Below, piece after piece: positions 14,320 through 32,159 of a stretch of DNA of 64,000 nucleotides (position 1 is its first letter; every line of letters starts with the position of its first letter). The stretch covers positions 23,645,404 through 23,709,403 of the forward strand of contig CM042014.1 of NCBI GenBank assembly GCA_023525715.1. The letters are read 5' to 3'. The notes under the pieces are model-generated. The model saw only the letters and a list, made by a program, of their open reading frames with translations. It searched no databases and was not told the DNA's origin. Origin of the DNA: Cichorium intybus. Taxonomy: Eukaryota; Streptophyta; Magnoliopsida; Asterales; Asteraceae. Both the position numbers and the translations under genes were made by a program.

Positions 14320-14347
14320 ATAAAAGTATTAACCATGTCAATGCATT

Positions 14348-14457
14348 CAGTGGCGGATCTAGGAATTTTCATCGTAGGGGGCACTAGCGGTTAACAATAT
14401 GATCGGGTCGGGCCAATATAATTTTTGTTACACACCGAAACTAAATTTTCATATATA

Positions 14458-14547
<90 letters not shown>

Positions 14548-15534
14548 ATTTGCGCAGCATGGTACGTCCAACACATTACGCACATATTGCACTTGATAGT
14601 TTATAAGAACTAAATATTTTTTCTTCAATATATATATATATATTTCTATTCTTACATACGACAATTTAGTTTTGAGTTATTTAGGACCATAGATAGTGAA
14701 CTCTAGTGGTAATATGTTGGTGTGTGGCAATGGAAATTAAGCATATAATAATTTGGCACAAAACACTTCACATAAACTTAAGATTTCAAATAATTCACGA
14801 AATTCATATATACTTCTATAAATATATAATATATAGTAATTTTGGATTTTCAAAATTACCAAGCAAAAATTGGATTAAAACCTAAACTAGATTTGCTTGA
14901 AATTTAAGAAATGACAAATGGAGTTATGGAGAGCCAAAGAGAGCCAAAGAGAAAGGCCGAGATTAAGCCCAAGTCCTCAAACTCTCAAAGCTCAGAGCCT
15001 TGGCTAAAAAGAAATGGCACAAGCTTTTTTTTTTCTGTTTGTTATTGTTGCCGAGAAGCAAAATACAGAAGAAAAAAAATAGATCATTGGGGTATTTTGG
15101 CTGTTTGTTTGCCGAGAACCAGAAACCAAATATGAATATGTATGAGCACCGAAATCCAATTCATTGAAGAGTTTGCACAATTGTTTATCGAGGGCCTACA
15201 ACTAAAACTTTTTTCCTTTAACCTATAATTAGTGTATAAATTTTCAAATCATTGGGGGCACCTCCCCCCACTCCTTAAGGCTGAAGGGTGTGCCGGACGC
15301 ATACCCGCGTCCTGGCTGAGGTGGCACCAAGAACGCGGCCAAACACCGCGCCCCTCATCCGTTCTCACGCGTCCTCGCTTTCACACGTCCTCACGCGTCT
15401 CCGGGAAGACGTTCCCATAATGCAGATTTGTCCACATGCTTCTTTCTCATTGGCCATCATATTCTCTCTCTCCCCCCTCCTCGCGTTCTCTCCGTCCGGC
15501 ACACCCTTCAGCCTAAGCCTTGGATCCGCCCCTG
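14348..15534. mobile_element. hAT-type non-autonomous element (1187 bp), CAGTGGCGG family
   Basis: Left end CAGTGGCGGATCTAGGA; right end, reversed, CAGGGGCGGATCCAAGG. A perfect 8-bp duplication AATGCATT flanks it (14340-14347 and 15535-15542), as expected for hAT insertion. The body holds a (TA)n tract, an AT-rich middle and a GC-rich end (15255-15535) with no transposase. The element at 21139-21293 has the same termini. Confidence 0.92.
14460..14544. repeat. (TA)n microsatellite inside the hAT-type element
   Basis: About 42 TA units. This tract is inside an element that has its own target duplication elsewhere, so here the microsatellite did not serve as the insertion site. Confidence 0.97.
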
Positions 15535-15542
15535 AATGCATT

Positions 15543-18500
15543 GTCAAAAGACACTTGGAACTTAGAACGACTATTGACCAAAAAACTTTAAAAAAAAATA
15601 TTTGTTTTTTTACAATCTCATAAATGAAAATATAATTCCTCCACTAATACGACGTTAAATATCTCTTTGGGATATTGACTAGACTAATTACTTCTTTGTT
15701 TAGTATTAACAAAAAGAAAAAATACCAACTAGTTTAGGTATTTGAAAACTGACCATTAAATCTAGAATTGGATTGTTTGGAACCCGAGGAAAGCCCGACC
15801 CAAGTGTATGTGTAGTCTTCTCCTATATAAATGAGATTCAACTCCAATCAGAATGTTGTTTCAAATTATTGCAAACAACTGAAAACAAAAATTGCAACAC
15901 AAGTTTTCAAGTTATTGTCGAAGGGAAACATGGATTTAGCGACTAGGTTAGTTTCATGTTTTGTGTGTACGAATTAAAATCAGACGTATAAAAAAAAAAT
16001 GTTATTTGGAATGCCATGAACGAGTCGATATCTGACAAATGATTCTGTAAGGTTTCTTATTATTTAAAGTCCTGTATTCCGGTTTTTTTTTTTTTTTTTT
16101 TTTTTTTGTCTTTTTGTTAAGTTCTTTACCAGACCTTATGACAACATGTAGTTAGCTTAAACCATTTTAAGTAACAAAAAACATGTCCAGAATAGAAACA
16201 TTAGTCCATAATACGGATAATAGTTCGGAATGGACTGTTTATTATGTATAATTAGGTTTTATTGCTTGTCGTTTGTTCTGATGTTAAGCGTTATATTTTT
16301 ATGTAAGTATGAGTAATTTTCTAACAAAAAAAAAAAAAAAAAAGTCAATCAGTCCTAAATCCGAAGCAATATTCTGAATTAGTCTGAAGGTCAATTTGCA
16401 TGGATGTTTGTGGGTTTTAAGATGGTGGGATAATATTGCACGTACTGAAACTTTAAGAATTCGAGTTGATTAAAGTGAGTGATTTTTAAATGCATCTACT
16501 ATATTCACATTTTATCTACTAAAATTACATTTTTATTTGCAAAGAAAGATGTTGGTTATGAAAATAAAATAAAAATCACACCCACTAAAACCAAGGGTTA
16601 AAATAAGGAGGAAAATAGAGAGTCTGTTAAACTAAAATTAAAAACATATGGAACTTTCAAAGATGGGAGTATGTCAAGTCTTGCTAAGTCTATGATTTTA
16701 GACTAGTGTAAGATGTTTTTTAATGTTGATAACTCCATAAACTAAAATGTTTTATTTAGTCAGAGTTATTTAAAAATTACACTTTTATGTCCATTGTTGG
16801 GTAACCTCCTCCAATAGAATCAAAATTGGTACATGTTGAGGTTAGACATCGGGTTCTTGTTGACAACATTATTAGAATTCATATGTGATTTAAGATGTAC
16901 AAGATCAATTGGAAGAAATGGAGATTCCATTAGAGCCTTCAAAGCGTAGAAAGTTAGTGATTTATATAATGCAAATGCTCTTGATTAGTATGTTTAGAGA
17001 TATACTAGAGTATGTCAACTCAATGTAAAGAATCGAAGAAGCATGTGAGTCGAGTGCGACACTAAGAAGAGAGTTGTAGTGACCTGTATTGTTTGAAGCT
17101 ACATGGATTTCTTTAAAGTTCACATATAGTATAGTTGGAAGTTACCGTAACACCCAAACTTTTATATTGTTTGAAGTTTATATTATTGAGTTTTCAACTC
17201 AATTTGTTTTGCAGAAATTTTGTCCCAATTAAAATCTTTTCCCAAAAGTTGAAAACATTATATCGGGTTACGAATAACAAATTAATAAGAAAGCATATGC
17301 AATAATATTATAATTATTTTCAACATAAAGGAATTTTACTACGCTCTCAACAACTATCTTTAAATGACAAGTCTTCTATTGCCCAATCCTCTGGCTAATG
17401 AAACTAAGTCACTATAACTTCTCTTTGATAGTTGAGTGCATATCAATTAAAATAAAAAGAATATGTAAGATCTTCATTTCGTTAGATCCATAAGTTTTGT
17501 ACACAAAAGCATTTGTACAATATTTTCATATGATAATAATAAAAAATTTCTATTTTTACAAAGTACTTTTTCATACCCCTATTCCCAGATGTATCGGGTC
17601 CTTACCAATTGGTAGACTATATCAACCCAAAATAGCCATTAGGGAGTTCATACACATGTTCCTCCAAGTACCATGTCATTAGAGGTCATTAAGAAACATA
17701 GTGCTACCATCCCCTCATTGAGATGGGTGTCTAGACATCCTACCAATGCAATGATGTTCAAGTGTATGCATGATCATAGTTTTCTCTCTTATAAATCATT
17801 GAAGTTTATCAATGAAAGTTTCTCTCATTTCTCACAGTGGACGTAGCCCAGCCAGGTGAACTACTTTATTTCCTTGTGTTTTCTCGTTTCTCAACCTTAG
17901 CATTACTCACTTGTCTAGATAGTTGTATGAAAGTCTGTCGAAGTACTTGGTCATGTCTGTTGGTCTGCGCCCTTCCGCTGCTACACACCCCCAACAGTTT
18001 GTTATCCATTCCAACTTTTCTTTTGCTCTGCTATAGTTGGTAGTGGTTCACCATGAAAATTTTTTGGATGATTTAGGCTGACATTAAGAGTTGGACTATG
18101 ATCTAGACAAATATAATAATCTCCACATTCACAATATCAAATGCCATATTCATACGATATGTTGCAACTTGCTTAGATGAACTCATTTTTATATTAAAAT
18201 GAAGAGATTTTATAATGAATTAATCGTTTCAACTTTGGTATAGATAAGACACTATTATGTCTAGCATGTTTATATACAACTTGAATAAGATAGTAGATGA
18301 AACTTAGATATTGTTAGTTGAAATCATAAATATGTCCAGATTTTTAGGCCACTTTATGTCCGGTCACAACAGTAGCCCTAGTCTGTAATGTACCTTACTC
18401 TTCATATTAGATGCTAGATCACTTTATCTCCGGTCAAAACAGTAACACATAGTTTGGAATGTAAACAAGGAATTCCAAAACATCATGCTATGAACCAAAT

Positions 18501-19099
18501 GGTTATTTTCATAAAACCTAAATAAGCTTATCATTTCGATCAATACTTCATTCCTAATAGCCACTTTGTTCAATATCCCTATTTTTTATCATTAACACAA
18601 TTAAGACCCTTATATAAAACAATATTTTACGTCAACATTACTATTATAATAATTGATAAAAAAACCACATGTGATGTGACATGTGTGTGTGAGAGTTAAC
18701 CCACACAACACACTCACCTACACACATTGAGGTTTTTTTTAAGATCATCCTTTTTTTACCAACACCCAATCATAATTCATCATAGAAACTTTTCCTATTT
18801 TTTTGTCTTAAAATAATCTATAATATAACATCTGCATTTATTGAGTCTTCACTCTTCAAATTTCAATGCTAAATTACATTTCATTATTTATATATGAAGT
18901 TTATCAAAAACACTCAAACTAAAATGTTGTATCCTTTTAGCAAAAAAAAAAACAAAAAGAACAACCAACAATTATTCTAGACGATTCGTGATAAATTTGT
19001 AACTTTCATCTTAAAAATTACATATTTCTGATATTATCATTACGAATTAGTTAATTGCATATATTTGTACGCATGATTTTTCAGTTTGGTATTTTATTG
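15543..19099. other. AT-rich intergenic DNA without a recognised gene
   Basis: Poly(T) at 16083-16107 and poly(A) at about 16327-16343 are present. Short open frames here match nothing I recognise. A possible LTR relic is listed separately. Confidence 0.5.
17770..17935 (+). repeat. Possible decayed copia LTR end
   Basis: TTATAAATCATTGAAG..., followed by GTGGACGTAGCCCAG and GGTGAACTACTTTATTTCC, resembles the TATA-to-U5 part of copia LTRs, in which GTGGACGTAG is followed by GAACCACG (compare 53070-53110). No primer site or coding part follows. Confidence 0.35.
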
Positions 19100-19107
19100 A
19101 TGACATG

Positions 19108-19804
19108 TAGACTTGGAAAACGTGTCGTGTCGTGTCGATTTCGTATCATGTCAAAATATTAAACGGTTTAAAAGTGTTCGACCCTAACACAACCCGTTTA
19201 ATAATTGTGTTGTGTCGTGTCGTGTTAACCCGTTTATTTTCGTGTCGAGTTCTTGTCGAGTTTCGGGTTTGGGGTTTAGACCTTGTAAATATATCATGTC
19301 ACTCTTCGAGTTGAAACTCTAAGTATATTGAAAGAATAGGAGTTTGAGGCGAAAAGGAAAATATGAAAACTAGTAGTAGAAGCATTCACACTAAGTATAT
19401 AGAGCAACGTTAAAATATTAGGATTCGGGGAGATGAATGATGAGGTTGCAAGGAGGAGAGAGAGACCGACTGAAATTGTGGAGTATGAGTAAGAAAGTAT
19501 AAAAGTGAAAATGAATTCATGACCTAGGTGGCTAAGCGACTTCCACATTATAAAACACGTCAATTAGAAGTTTTTCTTTTAAATATGATATTCGTTTTTG
19601 ACCTGTCCAATTTACATAAGAATTAGAAAAACTTGAATATAATTAAACGGGTCATTTTCGAGTTGAAAGTTTCGACCCTGACATTACCCGTTTAATTATC
19701 GTGTCGTGTCGTGTCAACCCGTTTAATTATACGGGTTGAAATATCTTACTCAAACTCGTTTATTTCGTGTCGAGTTCATGTCGTGTCAGGTTTTGCCACC
19801 TCTA
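19108..19804. mobile_element. hAT-type element (697 bp) rich in GTGTC repeats
   Basis: Left end TAGACTTGGAAAACGTGTCG; right end, reversed, TAGAGGTGGCAAAACCTGAC, the common plant TAGAGGTGGCAAAA terminus. The flanks are ATGACATG (19100-19107) and ATGACACG (19805-19812), an 8-bp duplication with one change. The subterminal regions have GTGTCGTGTCGTGTC runs and AACCCGTTTAA motifs on both sides. There is no transposase. Confidence 0.88.
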
Positions 19805-19812
19805 ATGACACG

Positions 19813-21085
19813 TTAGACATTCAACTATAAAACTAAAACATTGACACGTGTAAGTCATTAAGTCCAATAAAAAATACATCCTAAGTTAGACTAAAGTTGG
19901 GGGAAAAAAGTACTAATTGCCGGAACATGTCATTAAACCGATGGTCGTAATTCTAAACCCAAACTATTGGTTTGTAATTTATTTATTTATGAATAAAAAA
20001 GATGAAAAATGGAGTGCCGATGCCTAATCCAAAAGTCTTGATACCATATACTTTGGTTTCGATTGAACCAAAGAGGAAAGTCATATACAACTGAAATAGA
20101 AATCAAAACTAAACATTGAAAACAAAACTTCATCAAAACCACAAAGAAACCCAAAAAAGAATATATGAAAATAGTTTTAACTAGAAAAGGAACTAAAACG
20201 AAATATGCCAACATACATCGAACACTTCTACAAAACCATATAAGAAACAAAAGAGGATACATTCCATGAGTTGGTTTTCTAATAACTTGTTTCTTCTATA
20301 TTCACAGAAAGGATATAAGTAACCAAAACAATTTCAACTCCTTGGAAATTTAAGTTTATGTACATATTCAAATCAAAAGTTGCATAACGATAAATGAAGC
20401 ATACATGATGATGATGATGATACTTCAAATATTCAAGAAAAAGAATCCAGAACCGAAAAATGCTTATAAGAAATAGAGATTTTGTTTATAAAAATAATAC
20501 ATTAAAATTATTGATTATACAAAATATTTTTATAATAATAACTCTTTTTATGAAAAACCTTTGTTTTCCAGAATACAACGTAATTTCCAAACGTAAAATA
20601 AGGTTTGTTAACCACGATGGGTAAAAATGGTTCTATTTTTTTTACTGAAACAAAAAATAAACAGGAAAATTGATTTTTTTTTTTAACTTTTGAAATACCA
20701 TATTATCGGTTTTTCGGTTTCCGTTTCAAGTTTTCTTTATTTATTTTTTTGGCCTTAGGTTATTATTATTTTTTATGAGTTTCTTCATAAAAAGTGAGGC
20801 TTAATATTACAAAAACAAGTAATCACCGTGGTTTGAAATTATATAGAAAATATCATTTTAGTATTTTAAGCATAACCCAAAAAACGTGTGAGAGATCTAT
20901 GCTCTGACTTGTGTCATAAAGTATTGACAAAAGTAATAAATATATAATGGTGTTGATATGAATGTACGGTCTAATTGGTTTATAAATGTTTTCATGACAT
21001 ATTATGAAGTTTAATTATGGCGATGATAGACTATTAACGATGTATAAGACTGCAATAACACTGTCACTTCAATATACGCCGTGAA

Positions 21086-21086
<1 letters not shown>
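19813..21086. other. AT-rich intergenic DNA, no gene seen
   Basis: Only short simple repeats such as GATGATGATGAT at about 20406 are visible. The minus-strand open frame at 19987-20262 has no recognisable motif. Confidence 0.5.

Positions 21087-21087
<1 letters not shown>

Positions 21088-21128
<41 letters not shown>
21088..21128. repeat. (GT)n(AT)n microsatellite
   Basis: About 9 GT units followed by about 12 TA units, just before the hAT MITE. Confidence 0.9.
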
Positions 21129-21138
21129 TAAATTTGCC

Positions 21139-21293
21139 CAGCGGCGGATCCAGGAATTACATTAGGGGGTTCAACCAACTAGAATTTTTTTTTTCCGCGG
21201 GGGTTCAACCAACTAGAATTTTTTTTTTCACAAAGCCCCGCAAAAGTTATGCCGGTGCATAGGCACCCCATGCTAGAGGTAGATCCGCCACTG
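21139..21293. mobile_element. hAT-type MITE (155 bp), CAGTGGCGG family
   Basis: Ends CAGCGGCGGATCCAGGAATT on the left and, reversed, CAGTGGCGGATCTACCTC on the right. A perfect 8-bp duplication AATTTGCC flanks it (21131-21138 and 21294-21301). A 28-bp unit (GGGGTTCAACCAACTAGAAT plus a T run) is repeated twice inside. It is a short relative of 14348-15534. Confidence 0.93.
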
Positions 21294-21301
21294 AATTTGC
21301 C

Positions 21302-22039
21302 CTTATTTGGTTCAAATACATACTTGATTTACTTACAACGCACAAACATTGACTAAACATATTAGTAAATCTAGAACACCTATGAACGACACTCTAACCT
21401 CGTTAAAGGTTTGACATATGACAATCTATGAAAATATCAATAATGTTGTTAAGGTTTTAGTTTAATGATATATTTCCAGCTAATGAATTAAAAATAGAAG
21501 ATAAAATCAGTAAACAAATCCTACAGATCTAGAAAATTGGTTTTTTAGTTTTAATGTATAAAATAGAAGGGAAGAAGTAGAGGTTTAAAACGTGAATTTA
21601 TTAAATTTATTAAAATACATAAACGTCTTGACAGAAAGGTCCGAGTGTCTGACTCCCACTCTCCCACCACGGCTCCGCTGTTTTTGGTTTTTATTTGATA
21701 ATTCGGATATTTTATTTTAGAAATGGAATAATTTTTATTATAAGTTTATTTTTAACAAAAAAATATTAGTTAAACAAATTAAAAGTTGTTTAAATATAGT
21801 TAGGGCGTCGATAATCCTTAATTCTTATGTATGATTATAATTTTGTTTTATTAAATTTGTATTTAGTGACGTTTTTATAATAAAACATTATTATCATTAA
21901 TTTTCTTTAATCAATGAAAGCTTTAATTTTTTGAATAAATAGTTGCCTTTTTTATGGAATGTTTTACAACTCCAATGTAACTTGTTATTTCTTTAAAAGG
22001 AAACAGTACTTATCAGTAAGATTGAATAAAATATATTTA
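21302..22039. other. AT-rich intergenic DNA, no gene seen
   Basis: No coding or structural feature could be supported. Confidence 0.5.
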
Positions 22040-22048
22040 TACAAAAAA

Positions 22049-23620
22049 AGGTTTTTAACGTATATGGGTAACTATGTTTCCAAAGTGTACAAATTTAGTC
22101 ATTTAAGTTTTTTTTTGTAAAATACATCACTTATGTTTTAAAAACATGCTGATCTCATCTTTATGACCGGCTAACGTGGGTAACGTGGGGTTTTTGACCT
22201 ATATGGGTAACTATGTTTCCAAAGTGTACAAATTTAGTCACTTAAGTTTTTTTACATTTTAATTTCTATTTTTTCCTAATTGCCTTTTCATCTTTTCCTT
22301 TTATTTCCTTTTTTAAATAAACTATTTAAAGATTTTTTTATTTTTATACCATTTTTTATATATTTTACATTTTTTTAGTCTTTTCCTTCTTTTTTTTCAT
22401 TTTCATTTTCCTTTAAGTTTTTTTCCTTCTTTTAATACATTATTTGAATATTTTTATTTTTATACAAATTTTATTATATTTTATCTTTTCACTTTCTTTT
22501 TTATTTTTATTTTTCTTTTCCTTTTTCCTTTTTCTTTTAGTTTCTACTTTTTAATACATTATTTAAATATTTTATTTTATACCAATTTTATTGTATTTTA
22601 TCTTTTTTTAGTTTTTTTCCTTTTTTTCTTTTTTGTTGTCAGTTTTTTAGTTAATTTTTCCATCTTTTTAATACATTATTTAAAGATTTTTATTTATATA
22701 CCCTTTTTATTATATTTTTTTCTTTCTAGTTAATTTAGATTTAAATTTATTTTTATATTATTATTAAATAAGAAAAGCTTCCACCATTACTACCACCATG
22801 TACCGCCATTACCACCATCGTCTGTTACCACTGTGTGCCACCTTCGCCGTCGTCTTCTTCCTCCCGCAACACCGTGAGTTCATCTTTATTTTGTCTTTCA
22901 TATCAATAAAACTTATTAAACTTATGGAATACAATTTAAAATACCTATTAAAAACTTTAACGTGTTATATTTAATCCACGTCCTCGTTGCCTGTGCTAAC
23001 CACGTTGCTGTCAGCAACATCGATAAATAAATAAGTCTGGTCAAAGTTTTTAATAAGTACTGCAAATTGTGTTCCACCAGTTTGACGAGTTTTAAATAAT
23101 GTATTAATAAAATGAAAAAATAAAGTAAAAGAAAAAGAAAAAAGAGTTAAAAAATATAAATTATAATAAAAAGGGAATAAAAATAAAAGATCTTTAAATA
23201 TTGCATTAAAAAAAGAAAACAGAAACTAAAAGAAAAAGGAAAATGGAAAAGAAAAAAAAAGAAACTAACAAAGAAAAATATAATAAAAATAAAAAATTTT
23301 AAATAATGTATTAAAAGAATTAAAAATAAACTAAAAGAAAATCAAAAATGAAAAAAAAAATGTAAAAAAAAAATTTTAAAAATGTATTTTATAAAAAAAA
23401 AAAAAAAAAAAAAACTTAAGTGACTAAATTTGTACACTTTGGGAACATAGTTACCCATATAGGTCAAAAACCCCACGTTACCTACGTTAGCCAGTCATAA
23501 TGATGAGATCAGCAGATTTTTCAAACATAAGTGATGTATTTTACAAAAAAAAAAAAAAAAATTTAAGTGACTAAATTTGTATATTTTGGAAGCATAGTTA
23601 CCTATATAGGTCAAAAACTC
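22049..23620. mobile_element. Mutator-like foldback element (1572 bp) with long, internally duplicated TIRs
   Basis: TIRs of about 200 bp: each arm contains the phrase CTATATGGGTAACTATGTTT twice, separated by TACATCACTTATGTTT and CTGATCTCATC segments. The remaining T-rich left half and A-rich right half are also roughly complementary, so nearly all of the element folds back around 22780-22985. TACAAAAAA flanks it (22040-22048 and 23621-23629), a 9-bp duplication typical of Mutator-like elements, although its A-rich content lowers its weight. No transposase is present; the loop has one short ORF. Confidence 0.85.
22798..22974 (+). CDS. Short ORF in the loop of the Mutator-like foldback (58 codons), hypothetical
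   Basis: ATG at 22798 in the good plant context CCACCATG, stop TAA at 22972-22974. The product starts MYRHYHHRLLPL, then a hydrophobic stretch (CATFAVVFFL), and is otherwise basic. The first 80 bp are GC-richer than the rest of the element, and the GTGAG after the CAACACC run could be a splice donor. It may therefore be the first exon of a captured host gene, as in Pack-MULEs. I do not recognise it and expression is unproven. Confidence 0.2.
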   Translation: MYRHYHHRLLPLCATFAVVFFLPQHREFIFILSFISIKLIKLMEYNLKYLLKTLTCYI

Positions 23621-23629
23621 TACAAAAAA

Positions 23630-26077
<2,448 letters not shown>

Positions 26078-26789
26078 GTTCTATTGAGAACTCAAATATT
26101 CATGAGATCTTGAGAACTCATTCTGATTGGTTAGATCATAAAAGGCCATGATAGTCATTTACCAAAAATCTCATTTAATTCTGATTTTTTTATTTTTGGC
26201 AACAAAATAACCATTCCTAAAATCAAGTCTATTAGATTTGAATTTTCAAATTTAAAAAAAAAAATCAAATTTTCGTTTTTTTAAAAATCAGATTTTTTTG
26301 GAATTTGATTTTTCAAATTTTCGTTTTTTTAAATATGAGAATTTTTGAAATTTGAAAAAAACAAAAAAATTCTGAATTAAAAAAAAAACAAATTTTCAAA
26401 ATTAAAAAAAACATATTAATGTATTTGCATGTGTATATATGCACACTCGCAGATGCATATATGCATACTCGAAAATGCATATATGCATATTTTCACAATA
26501 CATATATACGTATTCATATTTTTAATATCTAAATGTACACATATTTTGCACTTTTAATATATTAACGTAAATAATAAACACACTAATTTATTAAAAACAA
26601 TAATAATATACAAGTGTCTTGAACCACACATACATAAAATATTTTAAAAAAATACAACAAAAATTTATAATATCTTCATTGTTTCTTCCTTGATCGTCAA
26701 GTTTCTTCACTTTTATCAATTTCACCTCTTCAATTTGATCGATAAATTTTGTAAAATCTGCAAAAAACGGTAATAAAAGTGAACATACG

Positions 26790-27300
26790 TATATGCACAT
26801 ATGTAGAGATACTGATATACACAAACACATACGTATATGCGTATATGCACACACATATATAAATGCACACATACATAAATGCACATGTGCACATATCATA
26901 TACACATATGCATATATGCACACACATGCAAATATATATTCAATACACATATGCATATACATTCAATACACATATGCACATATATGTGTATATGCACACA
27001 CATATATAAATGCACACATACATAAATACACATGTGCACGTATACATATACACATATGTATATATGCACACCCATGCACATATATTCAATACACATATGC
27101 ACACCGAATTTTTTATGTCACGTTCCAAAATGGATATACATATAAACATATATGTGGACATATGCACATGTATATACACATGAGTATATACACATACACG
27201 CACATGTATGTGTATATATGCACATATGTGCATTTACACATGTGCACTTATACATCACATATATGTACACAACATATGCACATATGCATATACATATAAA
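26790..27300. repeat. Minisatellite of alternating purine-pyrimidine palindromes (element B)
   Basis: Degenerate units built from TGCACATATG, TATGCATATA and CACATACGTATA. Unit length near a multiple of 3 keeps several frames open on both strands; these His/Tyr/Cys/Met-rich frames are artefacts. Confidence 0.85.
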
Positions 27301-28099
27301 TTGAAAACTAAATAAATAATATAAGCAGTAAATTCACATATTATTTATAAATTCATTGTTAACACAAACATGCATATATGCACATACGTGTATGCACATA
27401 TGCACAAACATGAGACTTCGAAATACCTAATTTTAAATTATAAATTATGCACGGTTAACCAAACAAAAATAAGGGATGCAGTAATTTTACAAACCTTGCA
27501 AGATTTGGAGTCGAGGCTTGCATCCAAATAAACAACCGATAGCCCATAGAGACTTCGAAATACCTAATTTGCAATCAAATAACAATGTTGCATAATCTTA
27601 CAAGAAAAAAGTTCAAATTTCAGCGAAATCAGTACTATACATGAAGTTAACATCTATACATGAAGTTATGCACATGTATGCATTTAGGCATATACACTCA
27701 AACTGCCAACAAAACTTCTTTTACAAACAAAATTAGTATAAAAGTACAATTATGACAATTCGGAACAGACTAAACATTGCTAATACTTCGAAAGCACAAT
27801 TCTTTTTCACGCAAATTTCCTAAATAATATCAACCCAAATGAGTATAAAACATTGGAGGTTGGATTGCATACGAATCAAAACCTTGAAATGAAAAAGGAA
27901 ATAGAATAAATACCTTGAAATGCAAATACCTTGAAATGCAAAAGGAACCCATCTGCAAATACCTTGAAATGCAAAAGGAAATAGAATAAATAAACTTAAT
28001 CCTTGGAGCTTGGATTGAATACGAATCAAATGACCATCCAGAATAACGTCAACCTGATATTCTGAAACACAAAAAAGAATCCAAATCAAGAAACGAATT

Positions 28100-28616
28100 A
28101 CGACACAAAAAATAGTGGGAAACTGAATCGTCAGATGTACGTACTTTTGGATACAGTAGAACGAAAGGCATTGCCGGAGTGGTGGTGCGATCGTGTGAGT
28201 AGAACCGTCGGTGGCCGAGGGGAACAGATGAGGGCTTTCGGAAATCGATTTTTGGTGTGGTATCAGCAATTGCAAGAGAACTGACATCCGATTGGCCGAT
28301 CAATGGCTTTCTTCGATTCTGAGCGATGCGCATATACAGCGATGAGGGATCGGGATTTCCGACGCAAGAATCGGATTCGAGAGACTGAGATTTGAGAAGA
28401 AGTAGAAGACGGAGTCGTACCTGTGCAATTCACATTGCAATCAAATTTGGCCTGTATCCACAGCCGCCGACAGTAGGCCGGCTCCGATCCTCTCTTCCCT
28501 TGCGTGAATACAGTATCTTGCGATGGCGACGGCTCAAAGAAGATTAGGGCGACGTGAAGAGGGGGAGGAAGAAATCGGATGTAGAAGCTGTGAGAGAGAG
28601 AGAGTCCGATATACAT
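28100..28616 (-). other. Gene-like segment in element B (possible captured leader and first exon)
   Basis: The minus strand begins with a (CT)n-rich leader at about 28616 (CTCTCTCTCTCACAGCTTCT), the usual look of a plant 5' UTR. A GC-richer stretch follows with an open frame to 28263 and a GT donor-like site (ACAGGTACGACTCC, about 28425). I do not recognise the peptide. Confidence 0.4.
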
Positions 28617-28868
28617 GAGAGAGAAAGAGAAAGAATTAGGAGGACGTGATATGCGGAATTTCCAATTTGAGAGCTTTCAGATTTTTTTGTTATTCCAATA
28701 ATGTCCCTAAAGGCTAATTTAAAAAGTCAATTGCATTATTAGACTTGATATTAATTACAAAACTGCCATTATTCATCACAGCCTTACAATTTTTTGATCT
28801 TGCGGTCCATATTGAGTTCTCGAGATCTCGGGATTTTTTAGGTTCTCAATAGAACCTAACTCTATATA

Positions 28869-31536
<2,668 letters not shown>

Positions 31537-31739
31537 GGGAAGTTTTTTAATATATATCTAATGATCATACACTCGTTTTGGTATCTCTCCATGCACGACG
31601 AAAATGCCATCTACGAGCCACAAAATCCGGGGCCACCGCATTGGAGAGGTGGGTGGGGGGGGGGGGGTGTTAATCATGGTGGAAATCCTTCACTGCATCT
31701 GCGGCTACACCGAACGCTTTTAGATTAATAAGTACGTAA

Positions 31740-32102
31740 AGGGTATAGATCCATATATTGAATTACAAATCGAAAACCGTAAAAAAACCACAAATTTGAA
31801 ACCGCACCGCACCATTCATAAATCTGTTTTACATATGTATTTGATTTGTGATAAGCCCAAAAAAAATATTATTATAATCTATCGGTTTTGCGGTTTAAAA
31901 CCACCCCAATGTAAAATTTGTACCGTGGCAATTGTGCGATTTATAAACCGAACCATATAAAAACTCAACCTCACTTAAAACTACAAACCGCACCATATAC
32001 GAAAACTGAATGGTGCAAGTGTAATAATATAAAACGGACTTATGCGATTTTCGGTGCAGTTTTAGCCTAAAACCGTACAAAACCACATCATGCTCACCCC
32101 TA
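31740..32102. mobile_element. Right half of an hAT-type element
   Basis: AAACCGCACC-type text ends in CATCATGCTCACCCCTA at about 32102, the mirror of the TAGGGGTGAGCA end. No left end is visible; a G13 run (31655-31667) and unclassified DNA lie to the left. Confidence 0.5.
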
Positions 32103-32159
32103 ATGAAGATAAACGTGCAATCTTGTCAATTAAAATCAAAACCCAAAAATCAGTTAAAC

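Noticed and set aside
17837..18043. Possible signal-peptide-like ORF
   Set aside because: It overlaps a probable LTR relic and matches no known family.
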